The position numbers and the translations under genes were made by a program. This document shows, in pieces, positions 53,147 to 63,839 of a DNA stretch of 64,000 nucleotides (its first letter is position 1; every line of letters begins with the position of its first letter). Under the pieces are notes generated by a model that was not told where the DNA came from, made no database searches, and worked only from the letters and a program-made list of their open reading frames with translations. The DNA comes from Schaalia sp. lx-260 (lineage in GTDB: Bacteria > Actinomycetota > Actinomycetes > Actinomycetales > Actinomycetaceae): assembly GCF_021083645.1 (NCBI RefSeq), contig NZ_JAJNRQ010000002.1, positions 1 through 64,000 on the forward strand, given 5' to 3'.

Positions 53147-54294
53147 AAACTCCGCCTCGTCCTCGTCGTTCTTCTGATTCACGTTCTCAGGACACTCAAG
53201 GGCGCGAGTTTGTGCCTGGTCAGGAAAAAACAGGGGGCCTGTCACAGGATTCGGCTGTTTTTACTGAGTCGGTTTCTTCTGATCTTGAGCAATCTGCGCA
53301 TGTGAGTATCCGTGTTCCTGAGGATACTTCTGTTTCTTGTTCTGTACCTGTAGGTGCACCTGTTCGTCAAAGGGGTAAGAAGTCTTTGCGGCACCGTCGC
53401 ATAGTACAAGAGGAAGCGCGGCAGAGTATTTCTGAGGATTCTGTTTCAGATACTGTGAAATTATCGGGGCGTCGTCATCGTTTACGTGAGGTTCTTCGTC
53501 GACCTATTGGTTCACGTGCCGCCGTGGAACTTATGGGTGTTTCTCAGGGAGCGCCTGTTGCCTCTGCGACTGCGCGGCTTGAAGAAAAAAGACGTGCTCG
53601 TCGTCGTTTACGTGCGGGACGTTATATCGTTGCATGTTTCTCTGTTCTTGCTGTGGCGCTGTGCGTGTGGGGTGTATTTTTTTCGCGTTTGTTTGCTTTA
53701 GAGCAACAGCAGATACAGGTGACGGGAAGTGATGATGAGATTGTGTCGCCTGTGGCTGTCGTTGAATCAGTGGAGCAATGGTATGGCGTTCCTTTGACTC
53801 GTTTGTCTCTTTCGTCGATTGCTGAGCATATTCGTCATTCTTTTCCGCAGGTAAAGGATGTGGAAGTGAAGCGACGTTATCCTGTGGGTTTGGATATTGT
53901 TTTGACGCTTCGTGAAGTTGTTTTATCGGAAAGGCTTGATTCTTCGTGGAATCATGTTGATGAGTCGGGTGTTATTTTGCGGCGGGGTCAGGGTGTTCCT
54001 GCTGAGGGTACTGCGCGCGTTGTTTTACCTCAAGAGGAGGGGAAGGAACGTACTCAGGCTGCTGCTGCTTTGTATCATGCGTGGACTGCTTTAGGTACGG
54101 ATCTGCAGAGTCAATGTGATCTTATGTCCTCTGATGGTATGTTTGTGACTTTTACATTGACATCAGGTGCATCGGTGGTGTGGGGGACTGATGAGGCTGT
54201 GGAGCTGAAAAGTCGTGTGTTAGCTATTTTGGTGGCGGAGCGTTCGGCTGCTACCTATGATGTTTCAGCGCCTACACGTCCTGTGATTCGCTAG
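53143..54294 (+). CDS. ftsQ: Cell division protein FtsQ
   Basis: GTG 53143 overlaps the murC stop; GTG 53128 in frame is possible. About 383 residues: a long basic, disordered cytoplasmic region (1-165), one transmembrane helix (about 168-190), a POTRA domain (EQQQIQVTGSDDEIVSPVAVVESVEQWYGVPLTRL...), and a beta domain. The POTRA domain links FtsL/FtsB to the other divisome proteins. The cytoplasmic part is longer than in most FtsQ proteins, as is usual in actinobacteria. Confidence 0.9.
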   Translation: MKTPPRPRRSSDSRSQDTQGREFVPGQEKTGGLSQDSAVFTESVSSDLEQSAHVSIRVPEDTSVSCSVPVGAPVRQRGKKSLRHRRIVQEEARQSISEDSVSDTVKLSGRRHRLREVLRRPIGSRAAVELMGVSQGAPVASATARLEEKRRARRRLRAGRYIVACFSVLAVALCVWGVFFSRLFALEQQQIQVTGSDDEIVSPVAVVESVEQWYGVPLTRLSLSSIAEHIRHSFPQVKDVEVKRRYPVGLDIVLTLREVVLSERLDSSWNHVDESGVILRRGQGVPAEGTARVVLPQEEGKERTQAAAALYHAWTALGTDLQSQCDLMSSDGMFVTFTLTSGASVVWGTDEAVELKSRVLAILVAERSAATYDVSAPTRPVIR

Positions 54295-54437
54295 TTTTGT
54301 CCGAGTGTTTCGACACGCCCGAGCACATACTTGCTCATTGCGGTTTTGACCTCTATTTTCTTTCAGCCAGAATACAGGAAAAACAACAACCTTCTACTTG
54401 AGGTTGAAGGTTTGGGATTGGGTGAGGAGAACGACAC

Positions 54438-55715
54438 ATGGCGGCACTCCAGAATCAACTAGCTGTGATAAAGGTCGTCGGTGTCGGTGGCGGCGGTGTC
54501 AATGCCGTTAACCGCATGATCGAAGTAGGCTTAAAAGGCGTCGACTTCATCGCTGTCAACACGGATGCACAAGCGCTTCTGATGTCCGATGCAGATACGA
54601 AACTTGATATTGGACGCGAGCTAACACACGGTCTGGGTGCAGGTGCCGATCCTACCGTGGGTCGTCAAGCTGCGCAGGATCACGTTGATGAAATTGCGGA
54701 ATCACTTGAAGGCGCTGACATGGTTTTCGTGACCGCCGGTGAAGGCGGCGGAACAGGAACCGGCGCAGCCCCCGTGGTGGCACGTATCGCGCGGGCAAGT
54801 GGAGCGCTGACAGTTGGTGTTGTGACACGTCCGTTCTCCTTTGAAGGGCAGCGTCGCTCAGCGCAAGCTGACGCGGGCGTGAATGCACTACGCGAAGAAG
54901 TAGATACCCTCATCGTTATTCCCAATGATCGCTTGTTGAAAATTTCAGATACGGGAATCTCCGTATTAGAAGCTTTCCGCGCAGCCGATCAGGTCCTTCT
55001 TTCTGGTGTTCAAGGTATCACTGAGCTGATTACCACCCCGGGCCTTATCAATGTGGACTTCAACGATGTGAAATCAGTGATGAAGGATGCAGGTTCTGCT
55101 CTGATGGGTATTGGTGCAGCAACCGGTGAAGATCGCGCTTTACGAGCTGTTGAAACAGCTATATCATCGCCTCTGCTTGAAGCCTCTATTGACGGCGCAC
55201 ACGGTGTCCTTATGTTCTTCCAAGGCGGATCTGATCTTGGATTGCATGAAATCGTTCAGGCCTCACAGCTTGTACGTGAAGCTGTTCATCCGGAAGCCAA
55301 TATTATTTTCGGTAACGTGGTCGATGATGCATTAGGCGACGAAATCCGCGTCACAATCATTGCCGCGGGTTTTGATGAAGCCGACACTCAGGACGAAAAC
55401 TTTACAGCGCCTTCAGCAACTCCTGCACCAACCCCCGCTGCTCGTCAAGTAATGACTTCTGCACCTCCTGTTCCTGAAGTACAGAAGCGATCATTAGGTG
55501 AAGTTCCAATTGCTCGACCTGCTCACCGTGCGACTGTGGAAGTTCCTACTCGCCGCGCCTCTGCACAGTCACCCCTTCCTCCGATTCCGACAGCATCACA
55601 TGTCGGTCACGTTCCGACGGAGGGGCCTCAAGAAGAAGCCTCACTGGAAGTACCTCGTGTCTTTGATGAGGAAGAACGTCCAGAAGACCTTGACATCCCA
55701 GACTTCTTACGATGA
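54438..55715 (+). CDS. ftsZ: Cell division GTPase FtsZ
   Basis: The 425-residue tubulin homologue forms the Z-ring. [20 protein letters not shown], and the tubulin signature [14 protein letters not shown] are intact; the T7 loop DFNDVKSVM supplies catalytic Asp residues. The variable linker (about 320-410, Pro/Ala-rich) leads to the conserved end [10 protein letters not shown], which binds SepF and other partners. ATG follows GAGGAGAACG. A 143-base gap upstream with a CAACCT/AGGTTG hairpin (54387-54406) may hold a separate ftsZ promoter. Confidence 0.98.
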   Translation: MAALQNQLAVIKVVGVGGGGVNAVNRMIEVGLKGVDFIAVNTDAQALLMSDADTKLDIGRELTHGLGAGADPTVGRQAAQDHVDEIAESLEGADMVFVTAGEGGGTGTGAAPVVARIARASGALTVGVVTRPFSFEGQRRSAQADAGVNALREEVDTLIVIPNDRLLKISDTGISVLEAFRAADQVLLSGVQGITELITTPGLINVDFNDVKSVMKDAGSALMGIGAATGEDRALRAVETAISSPLLEASIDGAHGVLMFFQGGSDLGLHEIVQASQLVREAVHPEANIIFGNVVDDALGDEIRVTIIAAGFDEADTQDENFTAPSATPAPTPAARQVMTSAPPVPEVQKRSLGEVPIARPAHRATVEVPTRRASAQSPLPPIPTASHVGHVPTEGPQEEASLEVPRVFDEEERPEDLDIPDFLR

Positions 55716-56548
55716 CCCCTGTGGATACACGTGGTGCCGTGTACTGCTTCACTGGAGCGGGATACGGCACCGATCCTTTGCGGGCGAATTACGGCCTTCA
55801 TGTTTCTGATAATGAGGAAAAAGTGCATGAGCGTCGTCATCATTTAGCTGATGATCTTGGACGCGCGATTATATGGATGAATCAAGTACACGGGAATCAG
55901 GTGGCCGTTTTTACCTGTGATGATGACCTAGCAAAATTGAGAGTACCTGATTCCCCGTATCCAATGGAATACGGCCCAATCGTGGCCGACGCGATGATTA
56001 TTGACGCGCGTGAGTGGAAAAATGCGCCTGCTGCAGCAGTTATGGTCGCAGACTGTATGCCGATCCTCATGTCAGCATGTGGCGGTTCTGTCGTTGCCTG
56101 CGTTCATGCGGGGCGAGGAGGACTTTTATCAGGAATTTTGACTCGCACGCTTTCTCTGATGCGGGACCTATCATGTCAGATGGAAGATGTGCGTGTCGTC
56201 ATTGGCCCATCAGCTTGTGGTTCTTGTTACGAGGTGCCGGCATCAATGCGTGACCAGGCAGTAATGACCCATCCGGCAGCTTACTCAACAACAAGCTGGG
56301 GAACTCCTGCCATCAATTTACAGGCGGCAGCGTGTGAAGAAATGCGGATGCGCGGAATACAACAAATCTTTGTTGAAGGTATCTGCACAATCGAGGAGGA
56401 CACATGTCATTCTCACCGTCGAAATCCTGAGTCGGGACGTCAAATAGGGGTTATTCGTCCTTATTATTTTGGTGATATTGATGACTCTCCGCGTGTCTTA
56501 ACAGTTTTACGCTCATACCCCACTACGGTGGCAGCAGCACACTTATAG
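55712..56548 (+). CDS. pgeF: Peptidoglycan editing factor PgeF-like (YfiH, multicopper-oxidase-like fold)
   Basis: The 278-residue protein overlaps ftsZ by 4 bases. [26 protein letters not shown] (metal Cys/His area), [12 protein letters not shown] and [12 protein letters not shown] are the family motifs. E. coli PgeF removes L-Ser wrongly added to UDP-MurNAc; other members act as purine nucleoside phosphorylase-like or polyphenol oxidases. Its place between ftsZ and sepF is conserved. Confidence 0.92.
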   Translation: MTPVDTRGAVYCFTGAGYGTDPLRANYGLHVSDNEEKVHERRHHLADDLGRAIIWMNQVHGNQVAVFTCDDDLAKLRVPDSPYPMEYGPIVADAMIIDAREWKNAPAAAVMVADCMPILMSACGGSVVACVHAGRGGLLSGILTRTLSLMRDLSCQMEDVRVVIGPSACGSCYEVPASMRDQAVMTHPAAYSTTSWGTPAINLQAAACEEMRMRGIQQIFVEGICTIEEDTCHSHRRNPESGRQIGVIRPYYFGDIDDSPRVLTVLRSYPTTVAAAHL

Positions 56549-56562
56549 GTAAGGAGAAAAGA

Positions 56563-57033
56563 ATGACAGAGCCTTTTGGGGCGCGTGCTCGTCGTTTCCT
56601 CGGATGGTATACCCCAGAGAACATGGAAGACGACCAAGAGTTTTATGCTGCGGCTGAAGATTTTGCCGAAGTGACCCCTTTGCCTTCTGTGCGACATGAA
56701 ACCCCTACTCATGAGGTTTCTGAAAAATACTCGGAGGCTTCTCCTGCTCCCCAGCTTTCTCGGATAGTCACAGTGCATCCTGATTCCTATGCGGATGCTT
56801 TGTCTATCGCAGAGTCTTTCCGTCAGGGGCTGCCAGTTATTTTGAATCTGACAAAAATGTCCGATGAGGAAGCTCGTCGCATGATTGACTTTGCTGCAGG
56901 TTTAACCTTTGGGTTACATGGTGTCATTGAGCGAGTGACTCCGGGAGTTTTCTTGCTTTCTCCGCGTACAGTGGAGGTCAGTGGCGACTTTGGTGGTACA
57001 CCTCGTCGGAGTATGCTCTTTAATCAGGGCTGA
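56563..57033 (+). CDS. sepF: Cell division protein SepF
   Basis: The 156-residue membrane-associated FtsZ anchor. Its N-terminus ([19 protein letters not shown]) can form the amphipathic membrane-binding helix; an acidic linker follows, then the SepF core ([50 protein letters not shown]...). ATG follows AAGGAGAAAAGA. Essential FtsZ partner in actinobacteria. Confidence 0.96.
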   Translation: MTEPFGARARRFLGWYTPENMEDDQEFYAAAEDFAEVTPLPSVRHETPTHEVSEKYSEASPAPQLSRIVTVHPDSYADALSIAESFRQGLPVILNLTKMSDEEARRMIDFAAGLTFGLHGVIERVTPGVFLLSPRTVEVSGDFGGTPRRSMLFNQG

Positions 57034-57036
57034 TAC

Positions 57037-57345
57037 GTGACTTTATTTTTTCATTGGGTCGGGTGGCTTCTCTCACTCGTTTCATCTGTGTATATGATGA
57101 TTCTGGTTGCGCGTATGGTCATCCAGTGGGTGAATGTTTTTCAACCACGTTGGCGACCACCCCTTACCTTGTTACCGTTATTTAACTTGTGTTTTTGGAT
57201 AACGGACCCGCCCATACGATTTTTTCAGCGTCACATTCCGCCATTGCGATTAGGACAGGGCTTCGCTGTGGATATGGGATTCATCATTGTTGTGCTGATA
57301 GTCCTTATTGCGCAGCGTTTTGCTGTTTATCTGCAGTACATCTGA
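57037..57345 (+). CDS. YggT-family membrane protein
   Basis: GTG 57037, 3 bases after the sepF stop, gives 102 residues. Two membrane helix regions with the YggT pattern: ILVARMVIQWVN early and ITDPPIRFFQRHIPPLRLG in the middle, then a closing helix (DMGFIIVVLIVLIAQRF). The family is always found between sepF and divIVA in this lineage. The role is unclear, perhaps in envelope biogenesis. Confidence 0.9.
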   Translation: MTLFFHWVGWLLSLVSSVYMMILVARMVIQWVNVFQPRWRPPLTLLPLFNLCFWITDPPIRFFQRHIPPLRLGQGFAVDMGFIIVVLIVLIAQRFAVYLQYI

Positions 57346-57504
57346 CATCAAAATTATGTGAGATGTGACCAATGATGATAATGTGACATCGTTTCAGATA
57401 TTATATTCATGAAGTGCATGACGGGTTATCTGCCGATACACCCGTAGCGCATACGCAAGAGCAAATTCGTATGCGCGACATCCAAGAGACAGAGAGGCAA
57501 AGGA

Positions 57505-58149
57505 ATGGCCCTGCTCACTACTGAAGATGTGCTCGCGAAGAAGTTCCAGTACGTGAAGTTTCGTGAAGGCTACGATCAGGTTGAGGTTGATGAATTCCTC
57601 GACGAGGTTGTATCGACGATCTACACCCTTCAGACTGAAAATCAAGATCTGAAAGAAAAACTTGAAGCTGCTGAGCGTCGTATCGCGGAACTGTCAGGTA
57701 ACGCTCCTGAAACAGTTTCTGTGGCTTCGGTTCCGGGTGCTTCAGATGAGGCTCTTGAAGCTGCTGAGCGTCGTATCGCAGAACTGACGGCAGCCCTTGA
57801 AGAAGCTCGTGCAACACAGCATTCTGTTGCAGAATCAGTCCAAGCTCCGGTTGATACAGAATCTGCTACTTCAATGCTTGCTCTGGCTCAGCGTGTACAT
57901 GATGAATACGTGCGTGATGGTCGTGAAGAATCCGAACGGATCATTTCCGAAGCACGTACAAAGGGTGACGAAATCGTTGCTGATGCTCAAAACCAGCATC
58001 AAACAATTTTGGCTCAACTCGATCACGAACGTGGCTTACTTGAAGAAAAGATCAACGAGCTGCGTGGATTCGAGTCTGAATATCGCACGAACTTGCGTTC
58101 ACACCTCGAAGGTTTACTTGCTGAGGTAAGTAACAGCACCGTAGCCTGA
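57505..58149 (+). CDS. divIVA: Polar growth/division coiled-coil protein DivIVA (Wag31)
   Basis: The 214-residue protein marks cell poles by sensing curved membrane. The conserved head is LTTEDVLAKKFQYVKFREGYDQVEVDEFLDEVV. Two coiled coils follow; the first contains a tandem copy of EAAERRIAEL (about residues 51-60 and 86-95), separated by an Ala/Ser-rich linker, so part of the coil has been duplicated. The second coil runs from about 120 to 205. ATG follows AGAGAGGCAAAGGA. A strong hairpin follows the gene. Confidence 0.95.
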   Translation: MALLTTEDVLAKKFQYVKFREGYDQVEVDEFLDEVVSTIYTLQTENQDLKEKLEAAERRIAELSGNAPETVSVASVPGASDEALEAAERRIAELTAALEEARATQHSVAESVQAPVDTESATSMLALAQRVHDEYVRDGREESERIISEARTKGDEIVADAQNQHQTILAQLDHERGLLEEKINELRGFESEYRTNLRSHLEGLLAEVSNSTVA

Positions 58150-58172
58150 GTACTTTACATACGTGTAGCTGA

Positions 58173-58210
58173 CCAGAGGCGGTGGCGCAGTTTCGCGCCG
58201 CCGCCTCTGG
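58173..58210 (+). terminator. GC-rich hairpin between divIVA and lspA
   Basis: CCAGAGGCGG-GGCGC pairs with GCGCC-CCGCCTCTGG (about 15 pairs with one bulged base per arm), loop AGTTTC. No T tract follows, as is common for terminators in actinobacteria. It could end divIVA transcription or attenuate lspA. Confidence 0.65.
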
Positions 58211-58231
58211 CACATCAACTGGAGGAAGATA

Positions 58232-58768
58232 ATGACTACACGCCCTCATCGGCATATTTTTTTGGCTTTCTTTGTCGCTTTCTGCGCTGTTGTAACAGAT
58301 CAGATGACAAAGCTGTGGGCACTTCATGCTTTAAGTGACAATAAAATGCTCACACTTATTCCAAGGTTTTTGTCATTACACCTCACGTATAACTCCGGTG
58401 CTGCTTTCTCTCTAGGACAAAATCGCACGTGGATTTTCACACTCGTGAGCATGATTGTTGTTATTGCTTTGAGCGTGTACATCACGCGGACAAGTTCACG
58501 TGTATACGCCCTACTTGCTGCTCTCTTGGTTGGTGGCGCTTTCGGTAACCTGCTTGATCGTTTACTTCGTCCACCTGCACTGGGAATAGGGCATGTCGTT
58601 GATTTTATTGACTACGGTGGTTTTTTTGTCGGCAACGTCGCAGATATCTGGATTGTCCTCGCCGCTTGCTTCCTGGTTCTTTTCAGTATTTTTAGCCGCG
58701 AACTCCCTCAAAAAATAGGCAAAACAGATGCAGACACGACAACAAACGTGGACTCATCTGCTTCATGA
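58232..58768 (+). CDS. lspA: Lipoprotein signal peptidase LspA
   Basis: The 178-residue membrane aspartic protease (signal peptidase II) cuts lipoproteins such as the TroA-like protein of this window. Four helices; catalytic Asp residues lie in [11 protein letters not shown] and [11 protein letters not shown], with [11 protein letters not shown] earlier. ATG follows TGGAGGAAG. It overlaps rluD. Confidence 0.97.
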   Translation: MTTRPHRHIFLAFFVAFCAVVTDQMTKLWALHALSDNKMLTLIPRFLSLHLTYNSGAAFSLGQNRTWIFTLVSMIVVIALSVYITRTSSRVYALLAALLVGGAFGNLLDRLLRPPALGIGHVVDFIDYGGFFVGNVADIWIVLAACFLVLFSIFSRELPQKIGKTDADTTTNVDSSAS

Positions 58769-59688
58769 TGACTATGAGCAATACTCGATATTTTCCTGTA
58801 CCTGATGCCCTCATGGGGGAACGTATTGATGCTGCTTTAGTGCGGCTTTTAGGTATGTCTCGTAGCAAATGTGCTGAACTCGTTGACAATGGTGATGTCT
58901 TGATTGATGGTATGCGTATATCGAAATCACATCGCCTCAACTCAACAGACATTATTGAGGTGACCTTGCCCGCACCGGATAGCACGCCGCCACCGGTGGT
59001 CGGCATGAATATCCTTTACGATGACGAGGATATCGTAGTAGTCGATAAACCTGTGGGGACAGCCGCTCATACAGGCCCAGGATGGTCAGGACCCACAGTG
59101 CTAGGAAATCTTGAAGCTGCAGGATATCGGATCACCACTTATGGTCCACCTGAACGTCAAGGGATTGTTCATCGCTTAGATGTTGGTACTTCAGGTGCCA
59201 TGATGGTAGCAAAATCGGATGTCGCCTATTCAGTGATGAAACGTGCCTTCAAAGAGCGTAGTGTCACCAAGATTTATCATGCGCTCGTTGCAGGTCATCT
59301 TGACCCATCAGTGGGAACAATTGATGCACCTATTGGTCGTCATCCTTCACGAGAATGGCGTATGGCTGTGATTGATGGGGGTAAACCAGCAATTACACAC
59401 TATGACACGTTGGAATGGTTACCTGGAGCCTCACTCCTAGAAATTCACTTAGAAACGGGACGCACCCACCAGATACGTGTTCATATGGCAGCCATTGGAC
59501 ACCCGTGTGTTGGTGACGTTTTTTATGGGGCAGATCCCACACAGGCGCAGCGGCTGATGCTGGAACGTCAGTGGCTACACGCGGTGGAACTAACTTTTCA
59601 GCACCCACGTACAGGTTTACCAGTGACAGTTCGTTCACCATATCCTGCTGATCTGAAAGCGGCACTTGACATAATGCGTCACTCCTAA
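58765..59688 (+). CDS. RluA-family 23S rRNA pseudouridine synthase (RluD-like)
   Basis: The 307-residue protein has an N-terminal S4 domain ([32 protein letters not shown]) and a catalytic domain with [16 protein letters not shown], the catalytic Asp motif. [21 protein letters not shown] is also diagnostic. Starts at ATG 58765 or 58774; lspA-rluD overlap is conserved across actinobacteria. Confidence 0.94.
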   Translation: MMTMSNTRYFPVPDALMGERIDAALVRLLGMSRSKCAELVDNGDVLIDGMRISKSHRLNSTDIIEVTLPAPDSTPPPVVGMNILYDDEDIVVVDKPVGTAAHTGPGWSGPTVLGNLEAAGYRITTYGPPERQGIVHRLDVGTSGAMMVAKSDVAYSVMKRAFKERSVTKIYHALVAGHLDPSVGTIDAPIGRHPSREWRMAVIDGGKPAITHYDTLEWLPGASLLEIHLETGRTHQIRVHMAAIGHPCVGDVFYGADPTQAQRLMLERQWLHAVELTFQHPRTGLPVTVRSPYPADLKAALDIMRHS

Positions 59689-59801
59689 AAATCCTGTGAC
59701 ATAAGAGGAAAAGCCGCTCAGTCGAGTATGCCGCTTGTGTGACATGTTGGTTTGACTGACCTTCGACAACAATATGATGAATGGAGGAGGGCAGAAAATC
59801 A

Positions 59802-60284
59802 ATGTTCATAACAACAGAAGCAACGAGTCGTGTATTGCGTGATGGTGCGGCTGAGTTGCGATGGGAAGTATTTGTCCGTGAGCAAAATGTTCCCATGATC
59901 CTTGAGATAGACGCATATGATCTGCGCTCAGATGTGATTCACTTAGTGGGGTATGAAGTATGTGAAGACACTCCATGCGCTGTGATAGCAACGCTTCGCA
60001 TTGTTCCACTATCAAATAACCGATACCGTTTAGGACGTTTCGCTGTGAAGTATGCTTGGCGTAAAAAAGGCAAAGGGTCACAGCTTTTACGCGCAGCTCA
60101 TGAACACATCTCGCGGCTTACTCCTATCGGTCAGGAAGCTCACATTCTTTTAGATGCGCAGGTGCAGGCTGAAAAATTCTACGAGAAACACGGGTATCGT
60201 CCCACAACTCATGAGGTTTTTGAGGAAGCAGGGATTGCTCATAAAGAAATGATCGCCGTGGTCGCATCACTTCAAGAACGCTAA
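59802..60284 (+). CDS. GNAT-family N-acetyltransferase
   Basis: ATG 59802 has GGAGGAGGG 10 bases upstream; ATG 59781 overlaps that site. The 160-residue protein resembles the ElaA/YjcF group: LRWEVFVREQNVPMILEID, CAVIATLRIVP, RLGRFAVKYAWRKKGKGSQLLRAA (acetyl-CoA pyrophosphate loop) and QVQAEKFYEKHGYRP. The substrate is unknown. Confidence 0.92.
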   Translation: MFITTEATSRVLRDGAAELRWEVFVREQNVPMILEIDAYDLRSDVIHLVGYEVCEDTPCAVIATLRIVPLSNNRYRLGRFAVKYAWRKKGKGSQLLRAAHEHISRLTPIGQEAHILLDAQVQAEKFYEKHGYRPTTHEVFEEAGIAHKEMIAVVASLQER

Positions 60285-60293
60285 AATCAGGTT

Positions 60294-63200
60294 ATGGCTT
60301 CGCGGGAATCTTTTGTTCACTTACATAATCATTCTGAGTATTCGATGCTTGACGGAGCCGCGAAGATCAAACCAATGGTGGCTGAGGCAGCTCGTTTAGG
60401 TCAGCCCGCTATCGGCCTAACAGATCACGGTTATCTTTTTGGTGCATATGAGTTTTATGCTGCCGCAAAAGCTGCAGGTATTCAGCCGATTATCGGTCTT
60501 GAAGCTTATGTGACTCCAGGTACTTCACGTTTTGATCGACAAAAAATCCTGTGGGGAGAACCTTGGCAGCGCGCTGATGATGTATCTGCTGGTGGCGCAT
60601 ACAATCACTTGACTTTGATTGCCTATTCAACTCAGGGAGTACATAACCTTTTTCGTTTAGGTTCTCATGCTTCTTTAGATGGGCAATTTGGTAAATGGCC
60701 GCGTGCCGATAAAGAACTGCTGGAACGCTACCATGAGGGTTTAATTGTTTTTTCAGGGTGCCCTTCGGGTGCAGTTCAAACACGTATGCGTTTGGGACAA
60801 TGGGATGAAGCGGTGCGTGAAGCCGCAGAATTACGCGATATTTTTGGTCCAGAGAATTTTTATGTAGAAATCATGGATCACGGGATAGAGTTTGAACGCC
60901 GTACACAAAAACAATTACTTGAATTAGCGAAACTGATGGATGCGCCTTTGGTGGCTACAAATGACGCACATTATGTGAAAAAAGAAGATCGTCGTGTCCA
61001 AGATGCTTTGCTGTGTATTAACTCGGGTTCACGTATTTCTGATCCGGATCGTTTCAAATTTGATGGGGATGGCTATTACATACGTTCCTCAGAAGAAATG
61101 CGTGATATCTGGAAAGAGCTGCCGCAAGCATGTGATGCGACCTTAGAAATTGCTGAACGCTGTGAAGTTGAATTTCGTACGACACGTGAGGGTGCTTCGT
61201 ACATGCCTGATCCACCGGTTCCTGCAGGTGAGGACAAAACTTCATGGTTTATTAAAGAGGTCGAACGCGGTTTGCGTTTACGTTTCCCTCAAGGTGTGCC
61301 AGAGGAGGTGCGTCGGCAGGCTGAATATGAGGAAGATGTCATTATTTCTATGGGCTTTCCGGGGTATTTTCTTACGGTTGCTGATTACATTAACTGGGCG
61401 AAAGAACAAGGAATTCGTGTAGGTCCAGGACGAGGTTCTGGTGCAGGGTCAATGGTTGCTTACGCTATGCGTATTACTGAGCTGAATCCTTTAGAACACG
61501 GCCTGATTTTTGAACGATTCTTGAATCCGGAACGCGTGTCGATGCCTGACTTTGATATTGACTTCGACGAACGTCGTCGTGATGAAGTCATTGAATATGT
61601 GAAGCGGAAGTACGGTGAAGATCGAATTAGTCAGGTTGTCACTTATGGCACTATTAAAACGAAACAGGCTCTGAAAGATTCAGCACGTATTTTGGGGCGA
61701 GATTTCAAAGTCGGGGAGCAGCTCACTAAAGCGCTGCCGCCTTCGGTGATGGGTAAAGACATCACTGTTGCCGGTATTTTTGATCCTGAACATAAACGCT
61801 ATCCTGAGGCGAGCGAATTTCGTAAATTCTACGAAGAAAACCCTGATATTCATGAAGTGGTTGAATATGCGCGCGGTTTAGAGGGAATTACTCGTCAATG
61901 GGGTGTTCATGCCTGCGCTGTGATTATGAGTTCTCATCCGCTGATGGATATTATCCCCATTATGAAGCGCCCTCAAGATGGTGCTGTCATCACTCAATTC
62001 GACTATCCCACGTGTGAAACTCTGGGTCTGTTGAAAATGGACTTTTTGGGTTTACGTAACCTGACGGTGATTTCTGATGCGTTAGAAAATATTTCACTGA
62101 ATGGGAAAGAAGTTCCTGATCTTGATCGTCTGGGTTTGGAAGATCGCCCAACATATGAGTTACTCGGGCGTGGTGAAACTCTTGGTGTTTTCCAGCTTGA
62201 TGGCGGGGGGATGCGTGATCTCCTCAAGTTGATGAAGCCAGATAACTTTGAAGATATTTCAGCTGTAGGTGCTTTGTATCGTCCTGGTCCGATGGGTGCA
62301 AATTCTCATACGAATTATGCATTGCGTAAGAATGGCCGTCAGGAAATCACACCTATTCATGCTGAATTAGCTGAGCCTCTGGCCGATATTTTGGGGACGA
62401 CATTTGGTTTGATTGTCTACCAAGAGCAGGTTATGCAGATTGCTCAGAAACTTGCTGGTTATTCCTTGGGGCAAGCGGATATGCTGCGCCGAGCAATGGG
62501 AAAGAAAAAGAAAGAAATTCTTGACAAGGAATTTGAACCTTTTAGTCAAGGGATGCTTTCTCAAGGGTATTCAATGGAGTGTATTCAGACTTTGTGGGAT
62601 ATTCTTGTGCCTTTCTCTGATTATGCTTTCAATAAGGCGCATTCGGCTGCTTATGGTTTGGTGTCGTATTGGACGGCTTATCTTAAAGCTAATTATGTGA
62701 CTGAATATATGGCGGCGTTGCTGACCTCAACGAAAGATAATAAAGATAGGCGAGCATTGTATCTTGCTGAATGTCGTCATCAGGGGATTACGGTTTTGCA
62801 GCCGGATGTTAATGCTTCGATGGCTACTTTTGCTCCAGATGGTGCGGATATTCGTTTTGGTTTGTCGGCAATTCAGAACGTGGGAGCAAATGTCGTAGAA
62901 GCAATTGTTCAGACACGTGCTGAAAAAGGTAATTTTTCTTCATTCCAGGATTTCTTAGATAAAGTGCCTCAAGTGGTGTGTAATAAACGCACTATTCAAT
63001 CTCTTATCCGTGCGGGGGCATTCGATTCTTTAGGTTATACGCGACGCGCTTTGCTTTCACGCTGCGATGAAGCAATTGATGCAGTGATTGATCTGAAACG
63101 TAATGAAGCAATAGGTCAATTTGATCTTTTTGGAGCGGCTCAGATAGATGAGGGGCAAGGTGCGGGACTTGCTATTGAAATTCCTGATGTGCCTGAATTT

Positions 63201-63839
63201 GATCGGCGGCAAAAGCTTGCTGAAGAGCGTGAAATGCTTGGCCTGTATGTTTCGGACCATCCTTTACGTGGTGTTGAAGCTGCTTTGGCTCAACATCAAG
63301 ATCAAGAAATTGCGACTATCGTTGGCTCTGATGAGGCAATAGGGGAGCGTACAGTACGCTTGGCAGGTTTGGTTTCCTCTGTTCAAACAAAGGTGACAAA
63401 ACAGGGTAATCCGTGGGCTGTTGCTGTTGTGGAGGATTTGTCTGGTTCTGTTGAAGTGCTCTTTTTCCCGCGTGCATATGAGACAATTCAGTCCTATTTG
63501 GTGCCTGACATTATTGTGCAGGTTGAAGGGCGTACATCGGTTCGTGACGATCAGGTGAGTGTGTATGGCCAGTCGATGACGATTCTTGATTTACGTGAGG
63601 ATACTGATACGCCGTTGAAACTCACGTTGCCAGCTACTCGGTGCACGGCTGAGGTTTTGACACGTTTGCGTGAAGTTTTGGAGGATTTTCCTGGAGCTTC
63701 CCCTGTGCAACTGTATGTGACGGAGCCAGGGCGGACTACGATTGTTGAATTGGATTCAAAGCTGCGGGTTTCCCAATCTTCGGCCTTTTTCTCGCAAGTG
63801 AAAGCAATTGTTGGGGTTGATGGGGTTGTGCAGGATTAG
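60294..63839 (+). CDS. dnaE: DNA polymerase III alpha subunit DnaE
   Basis: The 1181-residue replicative polymerase. The PHP domain starts FVHLHNHSEYSMLDGAAK; the catalytic palm has PDFDIDFDERRRD; GRGSGAGSMVAYA and a helix-hairpin-helix region follow; the OB domain lies near residue 1020 (RLAGLVSSVQTKVTKQGNPWA). ATG 60294 starts 9 bases after the GNAT stop. The order lspA-rluD-dnaE is typical of actinobacteria. Confidence 0.98.
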   Translation: MASRESFVHLHNHSEYSMLDGAAKIKPMVAEAARLGQPAIGLTDHGYLFGAYEFYAAAKAAGIQPIIGLEAYVTPGTSRFDRQKILWGEPWQRADDVSAGGAYNHLTLIAYSTQGVHNLFRLGSHASLDGQFGKWPRADKELLERYHEGLIVFSGCPSGAVQTRMRLGQWDEAVREAAELRDIFGPENFYVEIMDHGIEFERRTQKQLLELAKLMDAPLVATNDAHYVKKEDRRVQDALLCINSGSRISDPDRFKFDGDGYYIRSSEEMRDIWKELPQACDATLEIAERCEVEFRTTREGASYMPDPPVPAGEDKTSWFIKEVERGLRLRFPQGVPEEVRRQAEYEEDVIISMGFPGYFLTVADYINWAKEQGIRVGPGRGSGAGSMVAYAMRITELNPLEHGLIFERFLNPERVSMPDFDIDFDERRRDEVIEYVKRKYGEDRISQVVTYGTIKTKQALKDSARILGRDFKVGEQLTKALPPSVMGKDITVAGIFDPEHKRYPEASEFRKFYEENPDIHEVVEYARGLEGITRQWGVHACAVIMSSHPLMDIIPIMKRPQDGAVITQFDYPTCETLGLLKMDFLGLRNLTVISDALENISLNGKEVPDLDRLGLEDRPTYELLGRGETLGVFQLDGGGMRDLLKLMKPDNFEDISAVGALYRPGPMGANSHTNYALRKNGRQEITPIHAELAEPLADILGTTFGLIVYQEQVMQIAQKLAGYSLGQADMLRRAMGKKKKEILDKEFEPFSQGMLSQGYSMECIQTLWDILVPFSDYAFNKAHSAAYGLVSYWTAYLKANYVTEYMAALLTSTKDNKDRRALYLAECRHQGITVLQPDVNASMATFAPDGADIRFGLSAIQNVGANVVEAIVQTRAEKGNFSSFQDFLDKVPQVVCNKRTIQSLIRAGAFDSLGYTRRALLSRCDEAIDAVIDLKRNEAIGQFDLFGAAQIDEGQGAGLAIEIPDVPEFDRRQKLAEEREMLGLYVSDHPLRGVEAALAQHQDQEIATIVGSDEAIGERTVRLAGLVSSVQTKVTKQGNPWAVAVVEDLSGSVEVLFFPRAYETIQSYLVPDIIVQVEGRTSVRDDQVSVYGQSMTILDLREDTDTPLKLTLPATRCTAEVLTRLREVLEDFPGASPVQLYVTEPGRTTIVELDSKLRVSQSSAFFSQVKAIVGVDGVVQD

